Below the pieces are notes generated by a model. It searched no databases and had not been told where the DNA came from. It saw nothing but the letters and a program-made list of their open reading frames with translations. The position numbers and the translations under genes were made by a program. 64,000 nt of DNA from Mucilaginibacter dorajii. GTDB lineage: Bacteria > Bacteroidota > Bacteroidia > Sphingobacteriales > Sphingobacteriaceae. Positions 36,604 to 45,581 of the stretch are shown piece after piece; the first letter of the stretch is position 1, and each line of letters opens with the position of its first letter. The DNA lies in contig NZ_JANTYS010000005.1 of NCBI RefSeq assembly GCF_024808255.1, positions 330,706 through 394,705 of the forward strand. Reading direction: 5' to 3'.

Positions 36604-36693
36604 GTGGCTTTAAAAACAAAAAAAAAGACATAATTCAAAATCTGATTGATCTTCCAGTGAGTTACATCATGCAACTCTTAATTTTCAGTTTTT

Positions 36694-37620
36694 TTAAAAT
36701 ACATAACTAAGCCCACCCTGAAATATAAATGAATTTTGACGATAGGAGATGTTGGCTACGCGGTCGTTGAGTTTAGCAAATCCGTCAAATGGCACCTTTT
36801 GATCCATATTAAATGTTTCCAGTTTTTGCGAAAAAGTATGCCCTGCAATCAGGTTCAGTTTCCATCGTTTAGTGAGTTTAAGATCGTAAATAAGTCCCGC
36901 ACTATTTTGCTGCAAATGTATATATTGGTCTTTAGCACCTTCGTTCAGGCGGTACATGCTGCTGTTGAGTGACCCTGTAATACCCAAAGACTGTATTTCT
37001 GATAGCCTGTACTTTAAAGAAGCCCTGGCAGGTATAACGCCGGTAAAACTTAGTTTGTTACTGATTGTCCAGTCGATATCAGGTATCGGCAGCAGGAACT
37101 TACCCGAGTAATTGCTAATATAAGCTAACGTGATACCGTAGCTGAAAGACTTGCCGGGCCGAAAACCTATCCGCACACCGGCAGTATAGAGGATATCATC
37201 CGCGTCTATACTTCGTTTAAAGTCGGAACCCACAGTTGCCAAACCCACAAAAGAGATACTGGTGGTGCGCGAAAGCGAATAATTTAACAATACCGGAACG
37301 GTAATAGACTGGAACGCGTTGCCACCTAAATTTTGCTTGCCTGAAAGAAAGAGGCCCTGGTAACGGATGCCTGTTTTTATCAAAATGGGATGAGGTGCCG
37401 AAAAATCCTTATATACAGGAAAACCCAGGTCTACAATAGGTTGTTGCATGGTTAGGGAATTCCCGTTGGCGTCAATAGAGGCTACAATATTGGTTACATT
37501 GACGCCACCGAGCAGGGGCGCTGTAGTGGTAAATTTTTTGCGCATGCTACTGCTATCAACGCTTTGGCAATAGCCAAGCACAGGCAATAAAATGCCCATC
37601 AAAAATAAGCTTCTTTTCAT
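36694..37620 (-). CDS. Predicted outer-membrane beta-barrel protein (DUF6268-like)
   Basis: 308 residues, signal peptide ending VLGYCQ. The mature part alternates hydrophobic and polar residues in strand-length stretches (LIKTGIRYQGLFLSG, SYGITLAYISNY, FIFQGGLSYVF) and ends in Phe, as barrel proteins do. Resembles the DUF6268 family by general pattern; this family call is tentative. Downstream of, and probably co-transcribed with, the MarR regulator (38-base gap). Function unknown. Confidence 0.65.
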   Translation of the reverse strand: MKRSLFLMGILLPVLGYCQSVDSSSMRKKFTTTAPLLGGVNVTNIVASIDANGNSLTMQQPIVDLGFPVYKDFSAPHPILIKTGIRYQGLFLSGKQNLGGNAFQSITVPVLLNYSLSRTTSISFVGLATVGSDFKRSIDADDILYTAGVRIGFRPGKSFSYGITLAYISNYSGKFLLPIPDIDWTISNKLSFTGVIPARASLKYRLSEIQSLGITGSLNSSMYRLNEGAKDQYIHLQQNSAGLIYDLKLTKRWKLNLIAGHTFSQKLETFNMDQKVPFDGFAKLNDRVANISYRQNSFIFQGGLSYVF

Positions 37621-37658
37621 TTTTGTTAAGTGTTTTTTGTGATGAAGGAGTTGTTACG

Positions 37659-38108
37659 TTAGCAGGGAGTAACTAACCCTATTAATTTCAGCATTGTTTT
37701 ATCCAATCCTTTTCTTTCTTCTAAAGTTAGTTCCGAAGATAGTACCGCGTCAAATCTTCCAAGTATAGCATCAGCCTGCTTTGCCAGTTTTTGGCCGCTT
37801 GCCGTAAGTTCTACATGAGTTTTCCGCTTGTCAACAGCATCAGGGATTACCTTTACAAAATCTTTTTTGAGCAAAACTGATATTGTTCTGTTAATTGACG
37901 CTTTATCGCGTCCCAAAGCAGTACCAACATCTTTCTGAGAGGCTCCGCCAGCATAATAAAGTACCATCAAAACCGGCACCTGATCCATTTGAAGAGGAAA
38001 ATCGTGCTCCCGGAAGAGTTTATCACTTTCTTTATATAATCTATGATAAAGAGCACCTATTTGTGCCACCAGCGAAGGAGGCACAGGATGATCAATTTTG
38101 TGATTCAT
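37659..38108 (-). CDS. MarR-family transcriptional regulator
   Basis: 149 residues from ATG 38108. The longer frame (to 38141) would start inside the operator palindrome, so it is rejected. The winged helix is at about 50-115: ASQKDVGTALGRDKASINRTISVLLKK with the wing VDKRKTHVELTASG. It probably represses its own promoter and the downstream outer-membrane protein gene through the 36-base palindrome immediately upstream. Confidence 0.9.
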   Translation of the reverse strand: MNHKIDHPVPPSLVAQIGALYHRLYKESDKLFREHDFPLQMDQVPVLMVLYYAGGASQKDVGTALGRDKASINRTISVLLKKDFVKVIPDAVDKRKTHVELTASGQKLAKQADAILGRFDAVLSSELTLEERKGLDKTMLKLIGLVTPC

Positions 38109-38112
38109 GCCG

Positions 38113-38153
38113 CAAATATAAAAAATTGGTTGATATATCAACCAATTTTTTAT
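38113..38153 (-). promoter_or_regulatory. MarR operator: 36-base perfect palindrome overlapping the core promoter
   Basis: 38118-38153 equals its own reverse complement; the core is TTGGTTGATATATCAACCAA. On the minus strand the perfect -7 element TATATTTG occupies 38120-38113 and shares three bases with the palindrome; a TTGG 21 bases upstream may be the -33 element. The -7 element ends only 4 bases before the ATG at 38108, so the transcript would be leaderless or nearly so. Confidence 0.75.
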
Positions 38154-38236
38154 GGGAAATTATTTCTTTTTATGGATACCAATAACCCAATAAATAGTAG
38201 GGGTGTTTTTGAAATTTGGTAAACGATAAAATACCG

Positions 38237-38271
38237 ATGTCGGACACTTTTATTGAGGATGTAAAGAAAAT
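38237..38271 (+). repeat. 35-base direct repeat, right copy
   Basis: Partner of 36569-36603. Here the reading frame runs ATG TCG GAC ... to a TAA at 38302 and encodes 21 residues beginning MSDTFIEDVKKIV, possibly the tail of a lost gene. Confidence 0.65.
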
Positions 38272-38392
38272 AGTTGCGTTGAAAAGTGACGACAACACCT
38301 AAAATTGGGGCCGGAAAGAGCAAGAAAACTGTAGCCACCAATTTGGTATGCTTTCTCCGGCAAAAAACCTTGATGGCAGTCTCCAGGCCGAT

Positions 38393-38908
38393 TTAACGGG
38401 CGATTATTTCCATTTGGAACAAACTTACGGTTGCATTGTGATAATGAGCGGGAAGCCCCGCTGTACTTTTAAGCTTAGACAACCCTAAAAAGCCAAAACC
38501 GCATTTTGTATAATAGGCAATCAGTCCCGGATTATTGCCTACCGTATCCATACGAATGAATTTTTTCTTATTAGTCAAGGCGTATTGTTTTGCCCATTCC
38601 GTAATGTGTTGTACAAGATTTTGCCCTCTAAATTCCGGATTTGTTGCAATTCGATGAATATAAACGGCTGGGTCGTCATTTCGCTCTTCCCAAATCTGGG
38701 GATCGTTAAACGTTGTTGCCCAAATGCAGGCTATTCTATTGTCAATAACTATCTTCCATTGCCTTTTTTCATTGATTTCGGTTTCGATCATGCTTCTTTC
38801 AAATTCAGGCCAATGAACAATAAATTTCCCCTTTTGAAAATCGGTTGCAATACTGTAGAGTCTGAAGATTTCATCAATATCTTCGAGTGTTGAATGGTGT
38901 ATTTCCAT
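38393..38908 (-). CDS. GNAT-family N-acetyltransferase
   Basis: 171 residues. The acetyl-CoA-binding motif A is in HRIATNPEFRGQNLVQHITEW and motif B near AYYTKCGFGFLGL. Substrate not predictable. Encoded 34 bases after the substrate-binding protein gene on the same strand, so possibly co-transcribed. Confidence 0.85.
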   Translation of the reverse strand: MEIHHSTLEDIDEIFRLYSIATDFQKGKFIVHWPEFERSMIETEINEKRQWKIVIDNRIACIWATTFNDPQIWEERNDDPAVYIHRIATNPEFRGQNLVQHITEWAKQYALTNKKKFIRMDTVGNNPGLIAYYTKCGFGFLGLSKLKSTAGLPAHYHNATVSLFQMEIIAR

Positions 38909-38942
38909 ATTTTTATACTTGCTTATAGCTGTAATGAATCTG

Positions 38943-39746
38943 TTATTTCGCGCCGTTGCCTCCTACCACGTTATCAATCTCGGTTTGAGTGATCCCGTAT
39001 TTCGCCATTCGTGTACGATGATCGGCCGAGCCTAAGTACACGTGAAGTTGTGCATTCACAGCCTGCAGAAGATCATGATTGCTCTTGCTAAATGAGAAGG
39101 CGCCGACGGGCGCTTTTCCATCTTTACTATCCTCGAAAGGGACTGCTTCCAGCCTTGGGTTGGCATTGGCAGTAACATGGTTGCCTACCGCCGTGGCGGC
39201 AAACGCGTCAATCTTTCCGGCTAACAATGCAGCGGCAGCCTCTGGCTGGCTATTGAACATCACAATCTGGCTGTCACCCAATCCCGCCGCCCTTGCCGCA
39301 TCGAACTGTACCTGACCGGGAATAAGCCCAAGCAGCGCATCACCACGCGTCAGCACGGATCTATAGCTCATCAGCGCTTTCGGATTGCCATGAAGCACAA
39401 GGAATCCATCGCCAAGCGACCATACCGGCAAGCTGAAAGCTACATTACTTGCACGTTCGGGTGTAACAAAAATGGGCACGTTCATATCCCAGCGCCCAGC
39501 CTGCACACCTGGTAAAAGCTCCTCGAAGGTGGTGAGCTGATATTCGATGGATGTTACGCCAATTGCCTGTAGTACCACTTCGGCCAGTTCGATGTCTGCA
39601 CCCTTTACCAGATGGTTTTCGTCGGTCCAATAAAAAGGGGGTTCCTCAATATACGCGATTCGTACTTTCATATCTTTATTCCACAACGTTAAAGGTGATT
39701 GCGCTGCAATTGATGAAGAACCATGTTGTGAAATTTCTGTTGCCAT
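38943..39746 (-). CDS. Family 3 solute-binding-like protein lacking a signal peptide
   Basis: 267 residues with the SBP_bac_3 fold of amino-acid and ectoine-type binding proteins: RIAYIEEPPFYWTDENHLVKGADIELAEVVLQAIG, the GRWDMNVPIFVTPERA block, and LLAGKIDAFAATAVGN. The N-terminus (ATEISQHGSSSIAAQ) is not a signal peptide; starting at ATG 39671 would leave none at all. No permease or ATPase lies nearby. The gene is visibly richer in G and C than its neighbours. Likely acquired by transfer; either a cytoplasmic sensor or an inactive relic. Confidence 0.75.
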   Translation of the reverse strand: MATEISQHGSSSIAAQSPLTLWNKDMKVRIAYIEEPPFYWTDENHLVKGADIELAEVVLQAIGVTSIEYQLTTFEELLPGVQAGRWDMNVPIFVTPERASNVAFSLPVWSLGDGFLVLHGNPKALMSYRSVLTRGDALLGLIPGQVQFDAARAAGLGDSQIVMFNSQPEAAAALLAGKIDAFAATAVGNHVTANANPRLEAVPFEDSKDGKAPVGAFSFSKSNHDLLQAVNAQLHVYLGSADHRTRMAKYGITQTEIDNVVGGNGAK

Positions 39747-39948
39747 TTTGCTTGTCTTGATCTTGTTTATCTATGCCCGTTGTATTTATAAGGAATATCT
39801 CATGATGAACGCGAACTACTTATCGCATTTCATGTAACATTGCAAAGTTATGGGGATAAATAAAACCATAACAGATACAGATTACGAAAATCCAGACATA
39901 ACAGATACAAAAAATCAGGTGGTAGCTTGTTAAGGTCCTCCATTCGCC

Positions 39949-39970
39949 TTAACCCAACAAGGTTCGAACT
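39949..39970. repeat. tRNA-3'-end-like direct repeat, left copy
   Basis: TAACCCAACAAGGTTCGAAC at 39950-39969 matches 46584-46604 at 18 of 21 positions. Reversed, it reads like a T-loop (GTTCGAA) plus acceptor end of a tRNA. The surrounding gap 39747-40077 holds, besides this, an AAAAACGT/ACGTTTTT hairpin (39979-40019) and no gene. Confidence 0.5.
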
Positions 39971-40077
39971 CTAAAAGGAAAAACGTCACTCAAAACCGGA
40001 CGTTCGCCTGTACGTTTTTGTTACAATACCCTGCCGCGTGAAAATTACATCCAACTATCAATCAATACTTTATTAAT

Positions 40078-43000
40078 TTGGAATATAAATTGACCCGAAG
40101 TTTTGAATTGAACTCTCACACATTCCATATAAGCTGGTACGACCTGTTATTGCTCGGAACAATTTTTACCGGGCTTATTTTCGCTGCGTTATTAGTTTTT
40201 ATGAAAAGTGTCCACCTGGGCGCCAATCGGTTTCTCGCACTCGCGTTGGTAGTGATGGTTTTGTGCATGGTGCATGTTATAAATACCAACATCGGGGTGC
40301 CCTTGCAGTTTTCGCTGGCGCTTGGCCCCCTGATCTTTTTTTATGTGCTTAAACTAACCCGACCGGAGTTTAAATTCAATTGGAAATACTTATGGCATTT
40401 CATCCCGGTATTATTGGAACAGGTTATCCTATCAGATGCTGTATTGCAACTGTTGACTTTTATTTCGGTTTTTACCTACCTGCGATGGTGTAATAAGCTG
40501 ATAGAAGGCTATTATAATCAGCTAAAATTCATTGAAGGGGACCGGTACCGGCTCAAATTACGTTGGCTGCAACGCCTATTGACGGGTTTCAGCGTATTGT
40601 GCTTATTATGGATGCCTTGCGCAATAGCCAATCGTTTTAATATAAATGTCCATTACCCTTTATACCCCATTTCGGCGGTTATGACGATTTGGTTAGGGGT
40701 TGTAGCCTTTGTCAGGTTTAAAGAAATACCTACCGAAACAATTTCGGTGTACCCCTCCCCTGCCTCCACGGAATTGAAGCAAAAGGCTGCCTGGCTAAAG
40801 CATGTAATGAAAAACAAACGGTATTACCAGGACCCGGAACTCACCTTAAGTTCATTGGCTAAAAAACTTGGACTAACTACCCATGACTTGTCCCGGATCA
40901 TTAATACAGGGCTCAAAAAAAGTTTCAATGATTTGATCAATGAATATCGCGTTGCCGAAATAACCCAAAAAATGCGGGACCCGGCCTACAACCGACTCAC
41001 CCTGCTGGGCATGGCTTATGATACCGGTTTCAACTCCCAGAGTACCTTTCATCGGGCATTCAAGGAAGTAACTGGGAAAACCCCTGCAGAATATAAAAAA
41101 GAACTCCCATTTTATAACTTGACATATCGTTCAGGCGCTGCCCCGTTAATTTCACCCCGGAAATTAAACCGCATTAATATGTTTAAAAATTATTTAAAGA
41201 TGGCATGGCGCAACATGCTGTACAACAAAGGTTACAGCGTACTGAACATTACGGGTTTAGCAACCGGCATGGCAGTAGCGCTTTTGATTGGTTTATGGGT
41301 AACAGATCAGTATTCTTATGACCGTTTTTTACCGGGCTATCAGCAACTGTACCAGGTTGAGATGAACCTTACCAGCCAGCACTTTGGTACCAGTACACAA
41401 ACGTCCATAGCGCTGCCGCTGACCGACGTTTTAAAGAAAGAGATCCCGGGGGTAAAGTATGTGGCCGAAACTGACAATATAGGCAAGATGAACCACGGCT
41501 TGCTGGTAGGCGATAAAAAGCTATACATGGAAGGTGGTGCCGCAGGTGCTGATTTTTTCAAAATATTTCAATATCCATTTATAAAAGGCAATGCCAATTC
41601 GGCTTTAAAGGACATTTACTCCATCGTTTTAACCGAATCGACTGCCATGGCATTATTCGGTGATGCCGACCCGATGGGTAAGGATGTTCGTTTTGATAAT
41701 GCGCAAAACATGAAGGTTACGGGTATTATCCGGGATATTCCAAAAAACGCCACGCTGCAATTTAATTATATTACCCCATTTGCCTATAATGAAGCTACCC
41801 AGGAGTGGATCAGGGAAGGCCGGACCAAATGGACCTACAATTCGTTTTCCGCTTATGTGGCACTGGAAAAGGGTGTGACCTATGCGCAGGTGGCACCGAG
41901 GATCAGGAATATCGTATATCAAAAAAGCCCGGATATGCGAACATTGAAGCCCGAGGTGCTGATGCATCCTTTGAAGGACTGGCATTTATACAGCGAATTT
42001 AAGAACGGCAGGGCGGTCGGCGGCTTTGTAGATTATGTTCGCCTGTTCAGCATCATCGGACTTTTGGTACTGGCTATCGCGTGCATCAATTTCATGAACC
42101 TATCTACCGCGCGATCCGAAAAACGGGCAAGGGAGGTCGGTGTCCGCAAAGCCATCGGCTCCAGACGTATCGATTTGATTTACCAGTTTTTGCTTGAGTC
42201 GGTTTTGATTACGTTTATTTCTTTTCTGCTAAGCCTGCTCTTTGTACAGCTTGCTTTGCCATCTTTCAACGCGCTCACCGGCTCAGCCATTCGTATTCCT
42301 TTCGGCAATATCGGCTTTTGGTCTATCATGATCGCTTTTATATTGCTTACGGGTTTAGCAGCAGGAAGCAGACCGGCGTTCTACCTATCTTCCTTCAATC
42401 CGGTTAAAGTGTTGAAGGGAAGTATCCAGGTAGGTAAAGCTGCAACACTGCCCCGGAAAATACTGGTTGTGATCCAATTCACGTGCTCTGTTGCTTTAAT
42501 CATCAGCACAATCATTGTTTACCAGCAAATAGCGTATGTCAAGAACCGGCCAACAGGCTATAGCGCAGACCGCTTGGTTATGACCGATATGAACGGCGAC
42601 CTTTACCAGCATTATGACGCGCTCAGAAATGAGCTACTGTCAACGGGATTGGTGGAAAGCGTGGCCTCCTCTACGTCGCCAGCGACGCAGGTGTACAGCC
42701 ATTTTTCGCTGGAGAAATGGCCGGGCAAAAATGCCGGAGATGAAAGTGTGAACATCGGCGCCATATGGGTCTCCAATGAATATTTTCAAACGCTGGGCAT
42801 GACCATGGCAGCCGGGCTGCAGTTTTCCGGTGATTCGAAAAAGGATTCGCTTAATGTGATCGTCAACGAAGCCACCGTAAGGCGCATGGGGTTAAAGGAA
42901 GCCGTTGGTCAAACGATCTCCTGGAATGGCAGCAACCAGCCGGTAAGGATTGTTGGCGTTGTGAAGGATGCCTTGATGGAGTCGCCCTACAAGCCTGTGG

Positions 43001-43569
43001 AGCCCGCCATTTTCGGGCATAGCCCGAGTGGGTTCGTGATCACTTACCGTTTGCCGAAAAACGCCGATGCTCATACCGTAATAGAAAAGATAGGTAAAGT
43101 GTTTGAAAGATATAACCCGGCTTACCCTTACCAATTTAAGTTTGTTGACGACGAGTATGCGCACAAATTTAGCCTTGAGGTGTTGGTAGGAAAACTGGCA
43201 GGCGTATTTGCCGGCCTGGCAATCTTCATTTCCTGCCTGGGTTTATTCGGCCTGGCCGCCTACGTTGCCGAACAGCGCACCAAAGAGATCGGCATCCGGA
43301 AAGTATTAGGCGCATCAATCGGCCAGGTGTGGGCGCTGCTTTCACGGGATTTCGTGATGCTGGTGAGCATTAGCTGTGTCATAGCATCGCCTTTAGCGCT
43401 TTATTTCCTTAACAAATGGCTGCAAAATTACCCATACCATGTTGGCATAGAGTTGGGTGTATTTATCGCCTCGGGTACAAGTGCAATTATTATTACGCTG
43501 TTGACTATCAGCTTCCAGGCCATTAAAGCAGCGCTGGCAAATCCGGTGAAGAGCCTTCGATCTGAATGA
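40078..43569 (+). CDS. Fusion: AraC-type membrane regulator + MacB/FtsX-type ABC permease
   Basis: 1163 residues in one frame from TTG 40078. Residues 1-225 are a multi-helix membrane region. Residues about 245-345 are an AraC DNA-binding domain (two HTH motifs, LGLTTHDLSRIINTGLKKSF and GMAYDTGFNSQSTFHRAFKEVTG). From Met368 (41179) it is a complete two-module MacB_PCD/FtsX permease: helix 389-408, three helices at 655-765, then another at 794-820, a second periplasmic domain, and a last FtsX bundle with GLFGLAAYVAEQRTKEIGIRKVLGAS. MFKNYLKMAWRN is exactly how stand-alone permeases of this family start, so two genes have merged, or the permease is also translated from 41179. No ATPase gene is adjacent. 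Confidence 0.88.
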   Translation: MEYKLTRSFELNSHTFHISWYDLLLLGTIFTGLIFAALLVFMKSVHLGANRFLALALVVMVLCMVHVINTNIGVPLQFSLALGPLIFFYVLKLTRPEFKFNWKYLWHFIPVLLEQVILSDAVLQLLTFISVFTYLRWCNKLIEGYYNQLKFIEGDRYRLKLRWLQRLLTGFSVLCLLWMPCAIANRFNINVHYPLYPISAVMTIWLGVVAFVRFKEIPTETISVYPSPASTELKQKAAWLKHVMKNKRYYQDPELTLSSLAKKLGLTTHDLSRIINTGLKKSFNDLINEYRVAEITQKMRDPAYNRLTLLGMAYDTGFNSQSTFHRAFKEVTGKTPAEYKKELPFYNLTYRSGAAPLISPRKLNRINMFKNYLKMAWRNMLYNKGYSVLNITGLATGMAVALLIGLWVTDQYSYDRFLPGYQQLYQVEMNLTSQHFGTSTQTSIALPLTDVLKKEIPGVKYVAETDNIGKMNHGLLVGDKKLYMEGGAAGADFFKIFQYPFIKGNANSALKDIYSIVLTESTAMALFGDADPMGKDVRFDNAQNMKVTGIIRDIPKNATLQFNYITPFAYNEATQEWIREGRTKWTYNSFSAYVALEKGVTYAQVAPRIRNIVYQKSPDMRTLKPEVLMHPLKDWHLYSEFKNGRAVGGFVDYVRLFSIIGLLVLAIACINFMNLSTARSEKRAREVGVRKAIGSRRIDLIYQFLLESVLITFISFLLSLLFVQLALPSFNALTGSAIRIPFGNIGFWSIMIAFILLTGLAAGSRPAFYLSSFNPVKVLKGSIQVGKAATLPRKILVVIQFTCSVALIISTIIVYQQIAYVKNRPTGYSADRLVMTDMNGDLYQHYDALRNELLSTGLVESVASSTSPATQVYSHFSLEKWPGKNAGDESVNIGAIWVSNEYFQTLGMTMAAGLQFSGDSKKDSLNVIVNEATVRRMGLKEAVGQTISWNGSNQPVRIVGVVKDALMESPYKPVEPAIFGHSPSGFVITYRLPKNADAHTVIEKIGKVFERYNPAYPYQFKFVDDEYAHKFSLEVLVGKLAGVFAGLAIFISCLGLFGLAAYVAEQRTKEIGIRKVLGASIGQVWALLSRDFVMLVSISCVIASPLALYFLNKWLQNYPYHVGIELGVFIASGTSAIIITLLTISFQAIKAALANPVKSLRSE

Positions 43570-43646
43570 TTATAACAAGCGTACGAAATCGAACCGCCTG
43601 GGCAAACGAAATTATTTTGAATATCCCGTTGTTAACAAAAATAGCT

Positions 43647-43675
43647 GGACAAAGTATGAATTTTCATCTTTGTCC
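43647..43675 (+). terminator. Weak hairpin after the fusion gene
   Basis: GGACAAAG/CTTTGTCC with an inner ATGAA...TTCAT pairing, about 80 bases after the stop. No T tract follows, so a role in termination is uncertain. Confidence 0.35.
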
Positions 43676-43706
43676 GGTTGGATAACCAATAAAATATCCA
43701 GGGCAA

Positions 43707-43869
43707 ACGCATCTAATTGGGTTAACATAACTTAACATATTTTAGATAAAATCCATACAATTATTTAATAATCAACATCTTACATTTTAACAAGGTTAAC
43801 ACTAAACTGATGTATCGCGCAATTTAACCGCATCCAAATATTTGTGCCTATTTTGCCCAATACAAGTCC
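43707..43869 (+). repeat. Long intergenic repeat, copy B (upstream of Crp gene)
   Basis: 163 bases homologous to 14569-14733 in the same orientation. It ends 60 bases before the Crp-family start codon. The ends of the element contain ATTGGG and its complement CCCAAT as short inverted termini. The central part differs most between copies; the GTTAAC-containing blocks are the best conserved. Confidence 0.8.
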
Positions 43870-43929
43870 TTTCGATACCTGGGTCATTTAACCAGCACCA
43901 GCCGGGACCTTTTTATTAATTTTACTTTA

Positions 43930-44505
43930 ATGGAATTACTTATCGAAAACATCAGGAGTTACGTACCCCTCTCAACTGCCGACGAGCAAGTTATCGGGAA
44001 ACTTTTTCACAAAAAAAACATCAATAAGGACGACCATTTGTTAGAAACCGGGCAGGTTTGCCGGCGCTTGATTTTTATTGAGCAAGGCCTGGTAAGGTAT
44101 TACCTGTTCCATAACGGCGAAGAACAAACCCATTACTTTAATAAGGAAGGGGAATGGGTTTGCGACTACCAGAGTTTCATCCCCAAAGTGCCAACAGCTG
44201 TCAACATACAGGCTTTAGAGGATACCATAGCCTGGACAATTAGTTACGATGATTTACAAATTTTTTACCAGGAGGTTAAGTACGGCGAAAGATTCGGACG
44301 TTTAGGAGTAGAGCAGGTTTTTATTGACATTATACGACAAATAGACTCCTTATACACCGACAAACCTGAAGTTCGGTACGAAAAATTTATGCGCACTTAT
44401 TTTGATATTAGCCAGCGTATCCCCCAATACCACATCGCATCTTATGTGGGTATCAAACCCCAGTCGTTAAGCCGCATCCGTAAAAGAATTTCAACGCAAA
44501 TTTGA
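43930..44505 (+). CDS. Crp/Fnr-family transcriptional regulator
   Basis: 191 residues. The cNMP-binding fold is at about 20-120 (HLLETGQVCRRLIFIEQGLVRYYL ... HYFNKEGEW). The C-terminal helix-turn-helix is short (PQYHIASYVGIKPQSLSRIRKRI). The residues that bind cAMP in E. coli CRP are not conserved, as usual for the many Bacteroidota members of this family, whose ligands are mostly unknown. Upstream DNA is the repeat B element. It is followed by a probable operon with the DUF4267-like and cupin genes. Confidence 0.88.
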   Translation: MELLIENIRSYVPLSTADEQVIGKLFHKKNINKDDHLLETGQVCRRLIFIEQGLVRYYLFHNGEEQTHYFNKEGEWVCDYQSFIPKVPTAVNIQALEDTIAWTISYDDLQIFYQEVKYGERFGRLGVEQVFIDIIRQIDSLYTDKPEVRYEKFMRTYFDISQRIPQYHIASYVGIKPQSLSRIRKRISTQI

Positions 44506-44577
44506 TTTATTAACCCAGGTGCATCAATGCCTATGGTAGCCACGATAATTTTGTTTCATTATTTAAAACAAATTATC

Positions 44578-44970
44578 ATGACAACAAAAATCTCCTATGC
44601 AATTGCATTTTTAACCGGCCTGGGTTTGATTTTCCTCGGCGCTCGTTTCCTTTTATCGCCAGAGATAGCAGAAGCCGGATATGGCATACATTTTAATGAG
44701 CAGGGCGACTATTCGTTTCACTACATCAAAGGGATCAGGGATATCCTTTCCGGGCTACTGATCTGCGTTTTTGTTTTGCTGAATGAAAGACGGGCTTTGG
44801 GCCTAACCTTATTGGCCGGAACGATAGTGCCCGTTACAGACATGCTTATTGTGCTTGGCAAAAGCTATAACGGCGTGCTGCAAGCCATACCACACATCAT
44901 CGCGATCATCATTTGCGCCGTATTCGGGATAATTTTATTGGCAACTAAACAAACAGAAAAAGCATTATGA
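44578..44970 (+). CDS. DUF4267-like small integral membrane protein
   Basis: 130 residues from ATG 44578; an earlier ATG at 44527 would add 17 residues and is less likely. Four hydrophobic segments (AIAFLTGLGLIFLGARFLL; GIRDILSGLLICVFVLL; LGLTLLAGTIVPVTDMLIVL; IIAIIICAVFGIILL). The motif KGIRDILSG between helices is typical of DUF4267. Function unknown. Overlaps the cupin gene by four bases (ATGA). Confidence 0.72.
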   Translation: MTTKISYAIAFLTGLGLIFLGARFLLSPEIAEAGYGIHFNEQGDYSFHYIKGIRDILSGLLICVFVLLNERRALGLTLLAGTIVPVTDMLIVLGKSYNGVLQAIPHIIAIIICAVFGIILLATKQTEKAL

Positions 44971-45362
44971 AAACCGCGGCATATATCAGGCTGATCACAT
45001 CGGCAGAAACCAGTAAAGAAAGTGTGTTGGAGATGAATATCCTCCCCGGCGAAAAAACGCCATGGCATTATCACACCTTGTTTTCAGAAACCTTCGAAAT
45101 TTTGAAAGGAACATTAGAAGTGGGGAATGGTAAAGGCTTTCATCATTTACGGCAGGGAGATATCACAACGATACAGCCAAACGAGAAACATTGTTACCAC
45201 AATACTTCTACAGCAGAATGTATTGTAAAAGTAACCCTTAACCCCGGCAATAAGAACTTTGAGCATTCCCTTTTTATTTTAAAAGGACTTGCAAAAGATG
45301 GCTTGGCAAGCGCAGCAGGAACACCAAAAAACTCTCAGACCTGGCATTGTTTATTTATCTAA
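44967..45362 (+). CDS. Cupin-domain protein
   Basis: 131 residues. The conserved cupin metal ligands are present: HYH in PWHYHTLFSETFEIL with its Glu, and the second-motif His in NEKHCYHNTS. May be a small dioxygenase, isomerase or ligand-binding protein. Translationally coupled to the preceding membrane-protein gene through ATGA. Confidence 0.85.
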   Translation: MKTAAYIRLITSAETSKESVLEMNILPGEKTPWHYHTLFSETFEILKGTLEVGNGKGFHHLRQGDITTIQPNEKHCYHNTSTAECIVKVTLNPGNKNFEHSLFILKGLAKDGLASAAGTPKNSQTWHCLFI

Positions 45363-45581
45363 ACAATTCCAAAATGGTCGGAGTGCAAAAAATAGCCGGG
45401 CCTGTATTTAATTACATTGCTAAAATCGCTATTAAAAGAGGGCGATTAAAGGAGTTGATAGAAAAATATTGTTGTTACTTACTATTAAATGGTTAATTTA
45501 GTAGTACTTAACCTGAAATTTATTTCGCGTAGATTCCGTACAGATTTCTCAGGAACGATCTAAATACCATAACCTTAAACC

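Noticed and set aside
43981..44505. cAMP-responsive CRP
   Set aside because: Residues that bind cAMP in E. coli CRP are not conserved, so the ligand was left open.
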